From NCBI GenBank assembly GCA_963817785.1, contig CAWFPL010000006.1, positions 124,001-188,000 of the forward strand: a DNA stretch of 64,000 bases, in the 5' to 3' direction. A program made the position numbers and the translations under genes. Source of the DNA: JAKALD01 sp963817785 (GTDB taxonomy: Bacteria; Pseudomonadota; Gammaproteobacteria; Burkholderiales; SG8-39). Of the stretch, positions 30,500-38,120 are shown piece after piece. The first letter of the stretch is position 1. The number at the start of each line of letters is the position of its first letter. The notes beneath the pieces were generated by a model. It worked only from the letters and a program-made list of their open reading frames with translations. It had not been told where the DNA came from and ran no database searches.

Positions 30500-32860
30500 T
30501 CACGTCCCTCCATTGCTGTCGCGCTCCGCGCCTACAGCCGAAGCGCCGGCCATGCGTGCGCCGCGGAATTCCCTCAACGAACTGCGGAACGCCTTCACGC
30601 CGGATTGCACCCACGAGCGCTGCTCGATGGTTTCGGAGCGCTGCCCCATCACGAAAACCTTGCGCTGGCGGCGTCGTTCCTCGGGCAGCGCTGCATCCAT
30701 CGGCCGCTGCGGGTCGACGATGCGTTCCACGCGCCTCGACACGCCATTCATGGCCATGAACTCATGGGAGAACGCGTTGATCTTCGCCGGCGTGCGTTCG
30801 CCATTTCGCGCGCACCAGATCGCGTAGGCCTCGAAGAGGTCCTCGGACAGGCACGGCGTGTAGGGCAGCGGCAGCAGTCCATCGTGGAGCTCCTGCCAGA
30901 AGAGCTGCGTCGATGACAGCCCGAGCTCGACCAGATCGCTCTTCGCCTGCGTGAGGATAGGCTTCGTGTGCTCGTCGAAGTCGCCTAGGTCGATGTCGTT
31001 GAGCAGGTAGTGATACAGGCGCGCGCTGCCGCCGGCGGCGAGCTCGGCCGCGACTGCGGCGTAATAGCCGGCTTCGCGCTCCCGCGGCGTGCGAATCACC
31101 AGGTAGCGCCGGTCGCCCGGGGCGATGTGGAGCGGTCGCAGCTCGTTCGACAGGAACACGAGCTGCATGTGGTTATCCTCGACGCGCGCGGGCATCATCT
31201 TCGTCTCGATCGGGATCCGAGGCTCGGTGACGAGTGTCTTGAGGTAGCCGACCAGGTGGCGCAGCTCCATGCGCGTGACCACTTCGTTTGCGACCACAAA
31301 GAGCTTGCGGCTCGCCCAGTCGTTGAACTGCGACTGCAGCTGGAATTGCGTAATGACCGTGCCGTACTCGCCATAGATCGCGTTGACTGCGGACCAGGCG
31401 AGATTCTTTCCGGTGCCCTCGGGCCCGTGCATCACGATCGCGGTCTGCATCTTTGCGCCCGGGTAGCGCAGCGGGTAGGCGATCCAGCGCAGCACGTATT
31501 CGGTGATCGGGGCCTGGTCCTGGTCGGCTTCGCCGCAGAGGTACTGAAAGAGCTCGAGCAGCTTTGTGCACGAACCTTTGTCGGAGGGCTTGAGCTGCAG
31601 CCCCTGGAACAAGTTAATCGTGTTCGCGGAATCGTTCTTTTCCGCGGGATCGAACACCACGTCGTCGACGGTGACGGCGTGGCGATCGGGGCTTTGGAGC
31701 CAATAGTTCACAGGCCCGGCGCCGAACATCAGCTTCATCGCTGCGACGCTGACCATCTTTGCGACTTCGGCGTCCCAGACGGTCAGCGTCGGATAGATGA
31801 GCGTGAAGCGCTTGAAGAAGGCCATCCAGTCGATCGGCGCCTTCGCCTGCTCTGCGTCGCCGTCGGTGGCCTGAGCGTGCGCATCGTCGGTACGCTCGCG
31901 CGGTGCGACGGCACCTGGTCGAGCGCTTCTCGCGCCCGCGGCGCGCGGCGCCTTCCACCCCGCATCCTGCGCGCGCTTGAAAACCGTGGCGACGGTGATC
32001 GAGGAAGGCTCGAAACTCGCCCAGCGCTTCGCCGTCTCGGTGCTGCCCGGATACTTGGCACTTCTCGATGACCAGCGGTCCCAAACCGACAGGCCTGGCT
32101 CGCCCAGGCTCGCCTTCAACGCGTGGCCAATCTCGATCCACTGGCCATAGCTGTCGGCCTCGAGATACGCGAGGGCGCTCTCGAGGCGGCGCAGCTCGTC
32201 GCCCGCGCTCACTGCGACTTGATCGGGACCGGCGGAATCGCCCTTGCGCGCGCCGCGCACCGTGGCTTTAAGGCGCGCGAGCGTTCGCGGGGTGATTGGG
32301 CGCAGCTCGAGCGGCGTTCCGGCGTAGTGCTCGCCCGTAACGGTGAAGAACTGCCGGCCGCAGAAGACCTCGAGGCCGATCGAATTGTTCTTGAAGGTAT
32401 CGCTCTCGCCGGCGACGAAGATATGCACGCCGCGCCTCGAAGGGGAATGCTCGGTGAACGAGCGGCAGGCCTCGATGATCTTGCGTGCGCGTTCGGAGAT
32501 CTCGCCCGTCTCGGGGTCGATCACCGCGTCGAGGTCGATCCCGATCAGGCCATCGCCGGGCAGGAAGGCAAAGCCGATGCCGCCTCGAGCGGCTTGCGGT
32601 GCGGCCGCCACGGCGGCCTCGAAGCTCGCCAGGCGCCGGCGATCCTCGTCGCTGCCCTGTTTGCCGTGGCGCCGGCCGCCGTCGACGTAGTAGGGCATCT
32701 TCGCGGGCTTCGACTGGTCGGGCTTCTTCTCGAAGCGCCAGAGGAGCCACTGTCGGCGTGCACGCAGCTCAGGAGGAACCGCATCCCAGCGCCCCGCCTG
32801 CGGCCCGCGGTTTTCGTCTCCCTTTGGTGCCGCGGCCGATTGTTCTTCGTTTGCCGCCAT
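30500..32860 (-). CDS. Primase-polymerase/helicase fusion (phage/plasmid type)
   Basis: A 786-residue replication protein. The N-terminal third is a primase-polymerase domain: GIGFAFLPGDGLIGIDLDAV with the catalytic D109 and D111, then SRRGVHIFV with H146. The C-terminal half is a superfamily 3-type helicase: Walker A GPEGTGKN (479-486), a Walker B-like LFVVANEV and VFLSNELRPL as the sensor region (DUF5906-type). It should prime and unwind the element's own origin, which is probably the repeat region immediately beyond its 3' end. Length and order resemble the alpha protein of P4-like satellites and Gp-type prophage replicases. Confidence 0.88.
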   Translation of the reverse strand: MAANEEQSAAAPKGDENRGPQAGRWDAVPPELRARRQWLLWRFEKKPDQSKPAKMPYYVDGGRRHGKQGSDEDRRRLASFEAAVAAAPQAARGGIGFAFLPGDGLIGIDLDAVIDPETGEISERARKIIEACRSFTEHSPSRRGVHIFVAGESDTFKNNSIGLEVFCGRQFFTVTGEHYAGTPLELRPITPRTLARLKATVRGARKGDSAGPDQVAVSAGDELRRLESALAYLEADSYGQWIEIGHALKASLGEPGLSVWDRWSSRSAKYPGSTETAKRWASFEPSSITVATVFKRAQDAGWKAPRAAGARSARPGAVAPRERTDDAHAQATDGDAEQAKAPIDWMAFFKRFTLIYPTLTVWDAEVAKMVSVAAMKLMFGAGPVNYWLQSPDRHAVTVDDVVFDPAEKNDSANTINLFQGLQLKPSDKGSCTKLLELFQYLCGEADQDQAPITEYVLRWIAYPLRYPGAKMQTAIVMHGPEGTGKNLAWSAVNAIYGEYGTVITQFQLQSQFNDWASRKLFVVANEVVTRMELRHLVGYLKTLVTEPRIPIETKMMPARVEDNHMQLVFLSNELRPLHIAPGDRRYLVIRTPREREAGYYAAVAAELAAGGSARLYHYLLNDIDLGDFDEHTKPILTQAKSDLVELGLSSTQLFWQELHDGLLPLPYTPCLSEDLFEAYAIWCARNGERTPAKINAFSHEFMAMNGVSRRVERIVDPQRPMDAALPEERRRQRKVFVMGQRSETIEQRSWVQSGVKAFRSSLREFRGARMAGASAVGAERDSNGGT

Positions 32861-32872
32861 GCCTGCGGGCGT

Positions 32873-33154
32873 CTAGACGGGTGGCGATTGCGGCTCGAGG
32901 TCGGCGCGCGTGGCGAGCTTACGCGCGGCGATCGATAGTGCGACCTTTGCGAAGGTTGCCGGATGCGCCATGAGGCGCCCGGCGACCTCGAAGATCGCGC
33001 CCCCGGCGACGTACTCTCGCCGATGTGTGCGCAGCTCCCAATCGAGCGAGCCCTGGCTTGGAAACACGTTCGCAAGCTCTCGCTGCAGGTCTCGCACCGG
33101 CACCAGGTCGCGCAGCGCGACTCCGGCATCACCTTGCGTAGCGTTCTCGTTCAT
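32873..33154 (-). CDS. Hypothetical protein, 93 aa
   Basis: A 93-residue protein from ATG 33154 with CGAGGA just upstream; 12 bp before the primase gene, so the two are likely co-translated. It contains LRDLVPVRDLQRELANVFPS and RREYVAGGAIFEVAGRLMAH, a helix-rich pattern seen in small phage proteins that precede primases. The leader carries one arm of a 23-bp inverted repeat (33161-33183). Function not known. Confidence 0.6.
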   Translation of the reverse strand: MNENATQGDAGVALRDLVPVRDLQRELANVFPSQGSLDWELRTHRREYVAGGAIFEVAGRLMAHPATFAKVALSIAARKLATRADLEPQSPPV

Positions 33155-33160
33155 ATCGGT

Positions 33161-33183
33161 CCTCGTTCTAACAGGCGCTTCCA
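33161..33183. repeat. 23-bp inverted repeat, left copy
   Basis: This sequence, beginning CCTCGTTCTAACAGGCG, matches 22 of 23 positions of the reverse complement of 35262-35284. It lies 7 bp upstream of the 93-aa gene. A palindrome CGCCGCGTGACACGGCG follows it, and a similar palindrome accompanies the other copy. Either a shared operator or an integrase/excisionase binding site. Confidence 0.6.
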
Positions 33184-33259
33184 ACGCCTCGCCGCGTGAC
33201 ACGGCGTGAGAACGAGTCTAGGAGCGCGGCGCAGTGCGCGCCGCAAAGCGTCTAAAAAC

Positions 33260-33904
33260 CTACCCCGCGCGGCGCAAGGCGGCCGCGCGCAGGCTACGCA
33301 GAGTGCTCTCGGAAGGCAGGCGATCCACTCGCGCGAACATGGCGCGCGCAAAGGTCGCGAGAGATCGGTGCTGCTCGATCACCGGCAGGAGCGCCTGGTC
33401 GCGAGCAGAGAGCTTGCGGCCGCGGCCGCGGCGCCATAGGCGAAGGAGGGCACGCATCAACCAGGCGTCTGCCCAACGCGCCGAGCGCCTGCCACCCAAG
33501 GGGCGGGGAAGCCCCTCGAGGGCGAGCTGCGCGAACTCACGTACCTGGTCGGCGCTCCAGGTGCGTTTGTCGAAAACCTGCGCCGGGAGCTCGGCCGGGA
33601 CAGGGTGCGCGAGGCGCGCGAGCTTCAAAGCCGCCGTAGCGAGTTGCGCCTCGGTCCAGGGATCAACGAGCTGCAGCGCGCCCTGCAGGTCGCTCTCAGG
33701 CGCGGCTAGGAGCGCCTGGAGTGTCGCGCGCAGGTCCTGACGCGCCGGTGGCCAGGCGGCGCTGTCGTAGTGCCACCTGGCCTGCTGCAGCAGCTGTGCT
33801 AGCTCATCGGGTAGTTCGGCGTCCTCTGCTCGCGCGTACTCGACAAGCCAGCGCGCGCGAGCGTGCCAGCGTCCCTCGGTGCGAAAGGTCACCCGCGGGC
33901 GCAT
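33260..33904 (-). CDS. Hypothetical protein, 214 aa
   Basis: A 214-residue basic, Leu/Ala/Arg-rich helical protein from ATG 33904. Segments include WLVEYARAEDAELPDELAQL and TWSADQVREFAQLALEGLPR; the C-terminal part (DRLPSESTLRSLRAAALRR) could contain a helix-turn-helix but the match is weak. Its end is 105 bp from the start of the 93-aa gene. No family recognised; position suggests early expression with the integrase block. Confidence 0.5.
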   Translation of the reverse strand: MRPRVTFRTEGRWHARARWLVEYARAEDAELPDELAQLLQQARWHYDSAAWPPARQDLRATLQALLAAPESDLQGALQLVDPWTEAQLATAALKLARLAHPVPAELPAQVFDKRTWSADQVREFAQLALEGLPRPLGGRRSARWADAWLMRALLRLWRRGRGRKLSARDQALLPVIEQHRSLATFARAMFARVDRLPSESTLRSLRAAALRRAG

Positions 33905-33979
33905 GATGCCTTTTGCGTCGCCGCGCGCGACGGACGGCGCTTTCTCACGGCTCGCGAATTCCGCGTGGCCACCGCGGCC

Positions 33980-34222
33980 TCAGATCCCGGTTGCCTCCTG
34001 CTCGCGGTGCATGAGCTCGAGGTAACCGGCGAGGTCGTTCAGGTGCCCGTAAGCCCGCTTGATGTCGTCGCGCACGAGGAACGGAATGGTGCTTTGTCCG
34101 TGGTGGATGCAGTAGAGCTCGAGGATCTCGGCCACGCCCTGGAGCCTGCAGCTGAGCGTGTTGAGTTGCGAGGCGGCGTCATCGAGCGTGCCGGGTGCTT
34201 CAAGTTTGTCTTTGGTGGTCAT
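33980..34222 (-). CDS. Small hypothetical protein, 80 aa
   Basis: An 80-residue helical protein (MTTKDKLEAPGTLDDAASQL at the start; DIKRAYGHLNDLAGYLELMH near the end). Its ATG at 34222 overlaps the integrase stop as ATGA, which fixes the start and implies coupling. The segment LQGVAEILELYCIHHGQ resembles one in the 82-aa protein at 22258. Function unknown. Confidence 0.65.
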   Translation of the reverse strand: MTTKDKLEAPGTLDDAASQLNTLSCRLQGVAEILELYCIHHGQSTIPFLVRDDIKRAYGHLNDLAGYLELMHREQEATGI

Positions 34223-35205
34223 TGGATGTCTCCGAGGATGCGGTTCACGAGTTTGGCTTTGGTGTCGGTGGTGAGATGCGCGTAGCGCTTGACCATCGCG
34301 AGCTGGCGATGGCCCATCACGTCGGCGATCTCGAGGAGCGATGCCCCGTTTTGCGCGAGCATCGAGGCGCAGCTGTGGCGCAGGTCGTGGAAGCGGAACT
34401 TGCGGATCCGCGCGGCCTTGAGCGCCGAGCTCCAGCTGGAGTCGAACGCGCGCGGTTTCGCGAGCTGCGCGCGCGAGGGGAACACGCACGCCTCGGGTCG
34501 CGCGATCGCGAAGCGGCGCAGCTCCTCGAGCACCGCCGGCGTGAGGGGCAGGGCCCTCGGGTGGCCGTTTTTCGTCTCGCGCACGTGCGCGATTCGGCGC
34601 TCGAGGTCGAGGTCGCCCCAGGTGAGGCCTAGGAGCTCGCCACGGCGCGCGCCGGTGGTGAGCGCCATCAGCACCAGGAGGTAGAGCCGCGGCCAGCTGG
34701 AGGCCCTGCAGGTCTCGAGCAGGCGCTCGAGCTCGTCGGTCGCGAGGAAGCGTACGACACCGTTACGCTCCGGTGCGCGCTCGAGGCGCCGAGCGGGGTT
34801 ATCCCAGCCGCGCGGGGCGAGGCGGCGCTTCGTCGCCCAGGTGAACACCGCCGCGAGCGCCGCCTGGTAGCGGTTCACCGTGGCGGGACTTCGCGCGCCC
34901 TTGGCGCGCTCGATGCGTTCGCCGTCGGCATCGCGCCCGACATAGACACGCGCGGGCTCCTGGCGGATCGTCTCGAGGCCGTGGAAGAGGTCATCGTCCG
35001 TGAGTGCGGCGAAGGGCCGATCGCCCAGGAGCGCCGCCCAACGGGCGAGCTGTGTGATGCGGGTACGATCGCGCCCGGCGTAGGCGGCCATATAGGCGTC
35101 GATGAGCGCGCGTAACGTCATCGTCGGCCCGCTTGCCGGTGCGCTGGAAGTCGCGCCGGGCCCCGCGGGCGAGGGTGCAGATGTCTGCACGGTTTCAGGT
35201 GTCAT
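34219..35205 (-). CDS. Tyrosine-type site-specific integrase
   Basis: A 328-residue tyrosine recombinase with the full catalytic set: R187 in TTGARRGELLGL, K212 in ETKNGHPR, H273 and R276 in HDLRHS, H299 in GHRQ and the nucleophile Y308 in VKRYAHLT. The N-terminal 150 residues hold the arm- and core-binding domains. It lies 146 bp from the tRNA-Asn gene that serves as its attachment site, the usual arrangement for tRNA-targeting islands. It is read away from the tRNA, in the same direction as the rest of the element, and appears intact. Confidence 0.95.
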   Translation of the reverse strand: MTPETVQTSAPSPAGPGATSSAPASGPTMTLRALIDAYMAAYAGRDRTRITQLARWAALLGDRPFAALTDDDLFHGLETIRQEPARVYVGRDADGERIERAKGARSPATVNRYQAALAAVFTWATKRRLAPRGWDNPARRLERAPERNGVVRFLATDELERLLETCRASSWPRLYLLVLMALTTGARRGELLGLTWGDLDLERRIAHVRETKNGHPRALPLTPAVLEELRRFAIARPEACVFPSRAQLAKPRAFDSSWSSALKAARIRKFRFHDLRHSCASMLAQNGASLLEIADVMGHRQLAMVKRYAHLTTDTKAKLVNRILGDIQ

Positions 35206-35261
35206 TTCCCATCTCCTGCGATGCCCGCCGTGAAACGAGCGGCGGACTTGCTCGGCGGAGA

Positions 35262-35284
35262 TGGAAGCGCCTGTCAGAACGAGG
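35262..35284. repeat. 23-bp inverted repeat, right copy
   Basis: Begins TGGAAGCGCCTGTCAG; partner of 33161-33183 in opposite orientation, one mismatch. It lies between the integrase start and the attachment site, with a palindrome CCGCCG-tgaaacgag-CGGCGG nearby (35224-35245). The location fits an integrase arm site or an operator for the integrase promoter. Confidence 0.6.
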
Positions 35285-35350
35285 CTCGGCTCGCCTTATA
35301 CCTGCGGACTTGTTAGACCGCAAGTGAAACGAACGTAACGCCTTGAGCTG

Positions 35351-35426
35351 TGGCTCCCCGAGTAGGGCTCGAACCTACGACCTGCGGATTAACAGTCCGT
35401 CGCTCTACCGACTGAGCTATCGGGGA
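35351..35426 (-). tRNA. tRNA-Asn (GTT), attachment target of the element
   Basis: A 76-nt cloverleaf including encoded CCA. The acceptor TCCCCGA pairs with TCGGGGA, the D arm is GCTCAGTCGGTAGAGC, the anticodon loop CTGTTAA gives anticodon GTT, and the T arm has GGTTCGAGCC. Its 3' 45 bases (35351-35395) are duplicated at 20507-20551, which shows that the integrated element restored the gene after inserting into it. Confidence 0.97.
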
Positions 35427-35475
35427 CCTGCAAAAACACGCTATTTTAAGGGCTTTCACCTGCCCGGGCAATCTG

Positions 35476-36813
35476 ATGGCGCGTTCGAATGCAAGACTTT
35501 GGCGTTGGCTGGCCGGCGGCCTGGCCGCGATCGTGATCGCGGCGCTCGTCGTTCCCTTCGTGGTTCCGCTGTCGCGCTTCATCCCGGAGATCACGCAAAT
35601 CGCCTCCGAGAAGCTCGGCCAGCCCGTGGCGATCGCGGGCCTGCGGCTGCAGCTGTTGCCGGTGCCGGGGGTGGTGATCTCCGGCCTCGGCGTGGGCCGG
35701 CACGGCGAAATCCGCATCGAGAGCGCGAAGGTCGAGCCCGAGTTGCTGGCGTGGCTCGCCGGTCACAAGGTCATCGACGAGATCAGCGCAGACAAGGTGC
35801 AGGTGCGCGAAGCGGCGATCAGGATGTTCGAGACGATGCCCAAGTCGAAGGGCGCAGGTGAGCCGGTGCTGGTGCGGCGCATTGTGCTGCACGACGTCAA
35901 GTTCGAGCACGCCGGGCTGCGGCTGCCGGAGTTCGACCTCGATGTCGCGCTCGCACCGGGCCTCGGGCTTGACCGGGCGCTGTTCAGGACGCGCGACGGC
36001 GCGTTTACGCTGGCCGTGACACCGCAGGGCCGCGGCGAGGCGCGCGTCGAGCTGAAGGCCAAGAAGTGGCGCCTGCCGGTGGCTGCGGCGCCGCTGGTGT
36101 TCGCCTCTTTGCATGCGAGCGGCGCGCTGCGCGCGGGCGAATTGCTGCTGCCCAGGATCGACGGCCGCCTCTACGGCGGCTCGCTCGCCGGCAACGCCCG
36201 GATCGAGTGGACGCGCGGCTGGCGTCTGGCCGGCAAGGCTCATCTCTCGGGCGTGGATCTGGCGCCGGTCGAGCAGGCGCTCGGCAAGCCGGCGAGGCTG
36301 ACCGGGCGCCTGAGCGGGAACGCCACTTACTCGGCGCGCGCGCGGGTGGCGGGGGAGCTGGGCAGCGCGCTGGCGCTCGACGCGCCGTTCCGCATCGAGG
36401 GTGGCGAGTACCACGGCATCGATCTGTCGCGCGTGGCCGAGCTGCCCCTGGGCAAGCTCTCCCCGGGCGGCGGCACGCGCTTCGACGAGCTGCACGGCAT
36501 CCTTGCCCTGCGCGGCAAGCACGTGAACATCAACGCGATCTGCGCCCGTTCTTCGGTCCTGGTGGCCGCCGGGAACGTGGCGATCGCCCCGGATCAGAAG
36601 CTCTCGGGCAAGCTCGACGTGTCGATCGCCAAGACGAAGGGCTTCGTCGGCGTCCCAGTCGAGCTGGCAGGCACGACCTCGGAGCCGAGCGTCAAGCTGA
36701 CCACCGGCGGCACCATCGGCGCGGTGCTCGGCACCCTCCTGCTGCCCGGGATCGGCACCACCCTCGGGGCGTCCGCCGGCGGCAGGCTCGAGGGCAAGGC
36801 GGAGTGCAAGTAG
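35476..36813 (+). CDS. AsmA-family protein
   Basis: A 445-residue AsmA-like protein. An N-terminal membrane anchor (WLAGGLAAIVIAALVVPFVV) is followed by the family's repeating beta-groove segments; LGQPVAIAGLRLQLLPVPGV and RVHLDGRLYGG-type units recur. Such proteins hold lipids in a periplasmic groove and affect outer membrane lipid transport or assembly. It starts 49 bp from the tRNA on the opposite strand and ends 6 bp before the convergent aminotransferase. It is shorter than E. coli AsmA (617 residues) and nearer to the AsmA-like subgroup. Confidence 0.85.
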   Translation: MARSNARLWRWLAGGLAAIVIAALVVPFVVPLSRFIPEITQIASEKLGQPVAIAGLRLQLLPVPGVVISGLGVGRHGEIRIESAKVEPELLAWLAGHKVIDEISADKVQVREAAIRMFETMPKSKGAGEPVLVRRIVLHDVKFEHAGLRLPEFDLDVALAPGLGLDRALFRTRDGAFTLAVTPQGRGEARVELKAKKWRLPVAAAPLVFASLHASGALRAGELLLPRIDGRLYGGSLAGNARIEWTRGWRLAGKAHLSGVDLAPVEQALGKPARLTGRLSGNATYSARARVAGELGSALALDAPFRIEGGEYHGIDLSRVAELPLGKLSPGGGTRFDELHGILALRGKHVNINAICARSSVLVAAGNVAIAPDQKLSGKLDVSIAKTKGFVGVPVELAGTTSEPSVKLTTGGTIGAVLGTLLLPGIGTTLGASAGGRLEGKAECK

Positions 36814-36819
36814 CGCTCG

Positions 36820-38025
36820 CTACTTGATCACTGCCGCGATCGCGTCGGCGACGTAGTCGATGTTCTTCGAGTTGAGCGCCGCGACGCAGATGCGCCCGGT
36901 GTCGATGGCGTAGATCGAGTATTCCTTGCGCAGCCGCGCGACCTGCTCCTTGCTCAGCCCGGAGTAGGAGAACATGCCCTGCTGCTTCAGCACGAAGCCG
37001 AAATCGGCCTGCGGCACGCGCGCCTTAATTCCCTCGACCAGCCGCTTGCGCATCGCCTTGATGCGCTCGCGCATGCCGCCGAGCTCGCTCTCCCAGAGCT
37101 TGCGCAGCTCCTGGGTATTGAGCACGGTGGCGACCACCTGGCCGCCGTGCGAGGGGGGGCTGGAGTAGTTGGTGCGCGCCAGACGCTTGATTTGCGACAG
37201 CACCCGCGCCGCCTCCTCGGCACTGCCGGCGACCACGCTCAGCGCGCCCACCCGCTCGCCGTAGAGGGAGAACGACTTGGAGAACGAGCTCGACAGGAAT
37301 ACCGGCGACATCGCCCCGGCGAACAGCCGCGCGGCGTAGCCGTCGGGCTCCAGGCCGCTGCCGAAGCCCTGGTAGGCGAGGTCGACGAACGGCACCAGGC
37401 CCCGGGATTGCACCGCCTTCAGGACCGCGGCCCACTGTTCGCGCGACAGGTCGACGCCGGTCGGGTTGTGGCAGCAGGCGTGCAGCACGACGATCGAGCC
37501 GGCGGGCATCGCGTTCAGCGCGGCGAGCATGGCCTCGAAGCGCACGCCATGCGAGGCCGCGTCGTAGTAAGGATAGGCGTTGACCGTGAAGCCGGCGCTC
37601 TCGAACAGCGCGCGGTGGTTCTCCCAGCTCGGGTCGCTGATCCAGACCTGCGCTGCGGGGGCGAGGCGCTTGAGGAAATCGGCGCCGACCTTCAGGCCGC
37701 CGGTGCCGCCCAGGGCCTGTACGGTCACGACGCGGCCCGACCTGACGGGCTCGCTGTCCGCTCCGAACACCAGCTCGCGCACGGCCTTGTCGTAGGCGGC
37801 GAGGCCGTCGATCGGAAGGTAGGCGTGCGGCGGGCCGGCCTCGACGCGCTGCCGCTCGGCCCGGCGGACGCACTCGAGCAGCGGCACCTTGCCGTTGTCG
37901 TCGTAATACACGCCGACGCCCAGATTCACCTTCTTCGGGTTCGCGTCGGCCACGAAGGCCTCGGTGACGCCCAGGATCGGGTCGCCTGGTGCCATTTCGA
38001 CGCGGGTCAGGATCGATGCGCTCAT
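36820..38025 (-). CDS. Aspartate/aromatic aminotransferase
   Basis: A 401-residue class I aminotransferase of the AspC/TyrB group. The PLP lysine is K250 in SSSFSKSFSLYGER; HACCHNPTGVD and VPFVDLAYQGF are the usual cofactor-binding segments, and the C-terminal Arg in IDTGRICVAAL binds the substrate carboxylate. Reaction: transamination between aspartate (or aromatic amino acid) and 2-oxoglutarate. It is divergent from uvrB, with 95 bp between the starts; this pair is common in betaproteobacteria. AspC and TyrB cannot be separated with certainty here. Confidence 0.92.
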   Translation of the reverse strand: MSASILTRVEMAPGDPILGVTEAFVADANPKKVNLGVGVYYDDNGKVPLLECVRRAERQRVEAGPPHAYLPIDGLAAYDKAVRELVFGADSEPVRSGRVVTVQALGGTGGLKVGADFLKRLAPAAQVWISDPSWENHRALFESAGFTVNAYPYYDAASHGVRFEAMLAALNAMPAGSIVVLHACCHNPTGVDLSREQWAAVLKAVQSRGLVPFVDLAYQGFGSGLEPDGYAARLFAGAMSPVFLSSSFSKSFSLYGERVGALSVVAGSAEEAARVLSQIKRLARTNYSSPPSHGGQVVATVLNTQELRKLWESELGGMRERIKAMRKRLVEGIKARVPQADFGFVLKQQGMFSYSGLSKEQVARLRKEYSIYAIDTGRICVAALNSKNIDYVADAIAAVIK

Positions 38026-38120
38026 GGAACAGCCGGTTGAGAGTGACGCCGCTATTCTACCGGGCGGCGCGCTGTGGGAAAATGAACGGTTTCATTTTTG
38101 GCGAGCGCCGCCCCCGCCGC

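Larger units (their letters stand above)
20507..35395. mobile_element. 14.8-kb integrated element in tRNA-Asn (satellite-like or reduced prophage)
   Basis: The region lies between two identical 45-bp copies of the 3' part of tRNA-Asn (20507-20551 and 35351-35395), with a tyrosine integrase next to the intact tRNA. All convincing genes are on the minus strand. From the integrase end: integrase, three small proteins, primase-helicase, origin-like region, hypothetical, AlpA-like, small helical, coiled-coil, S49 homologue, tape measure, three small tail-like proteins, a truncated protein, a small helical protein, Q-like protein, lipoprotein, hypothetical. Terminase, portal, capsid, tail tube and lysis genes are not recognisable. 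Confidence 0.88.

Noticed and set aside
29701..30513. A 270-codon minus-strand frame covering the origin-like repeats
   Set aside because: Its N-terminal part is translation of simple GT-rich repeats, and it overlaps the start of the 268-aa gene. No ribosome site. The region is better explained as an origin with adjoining non-coding DNA.
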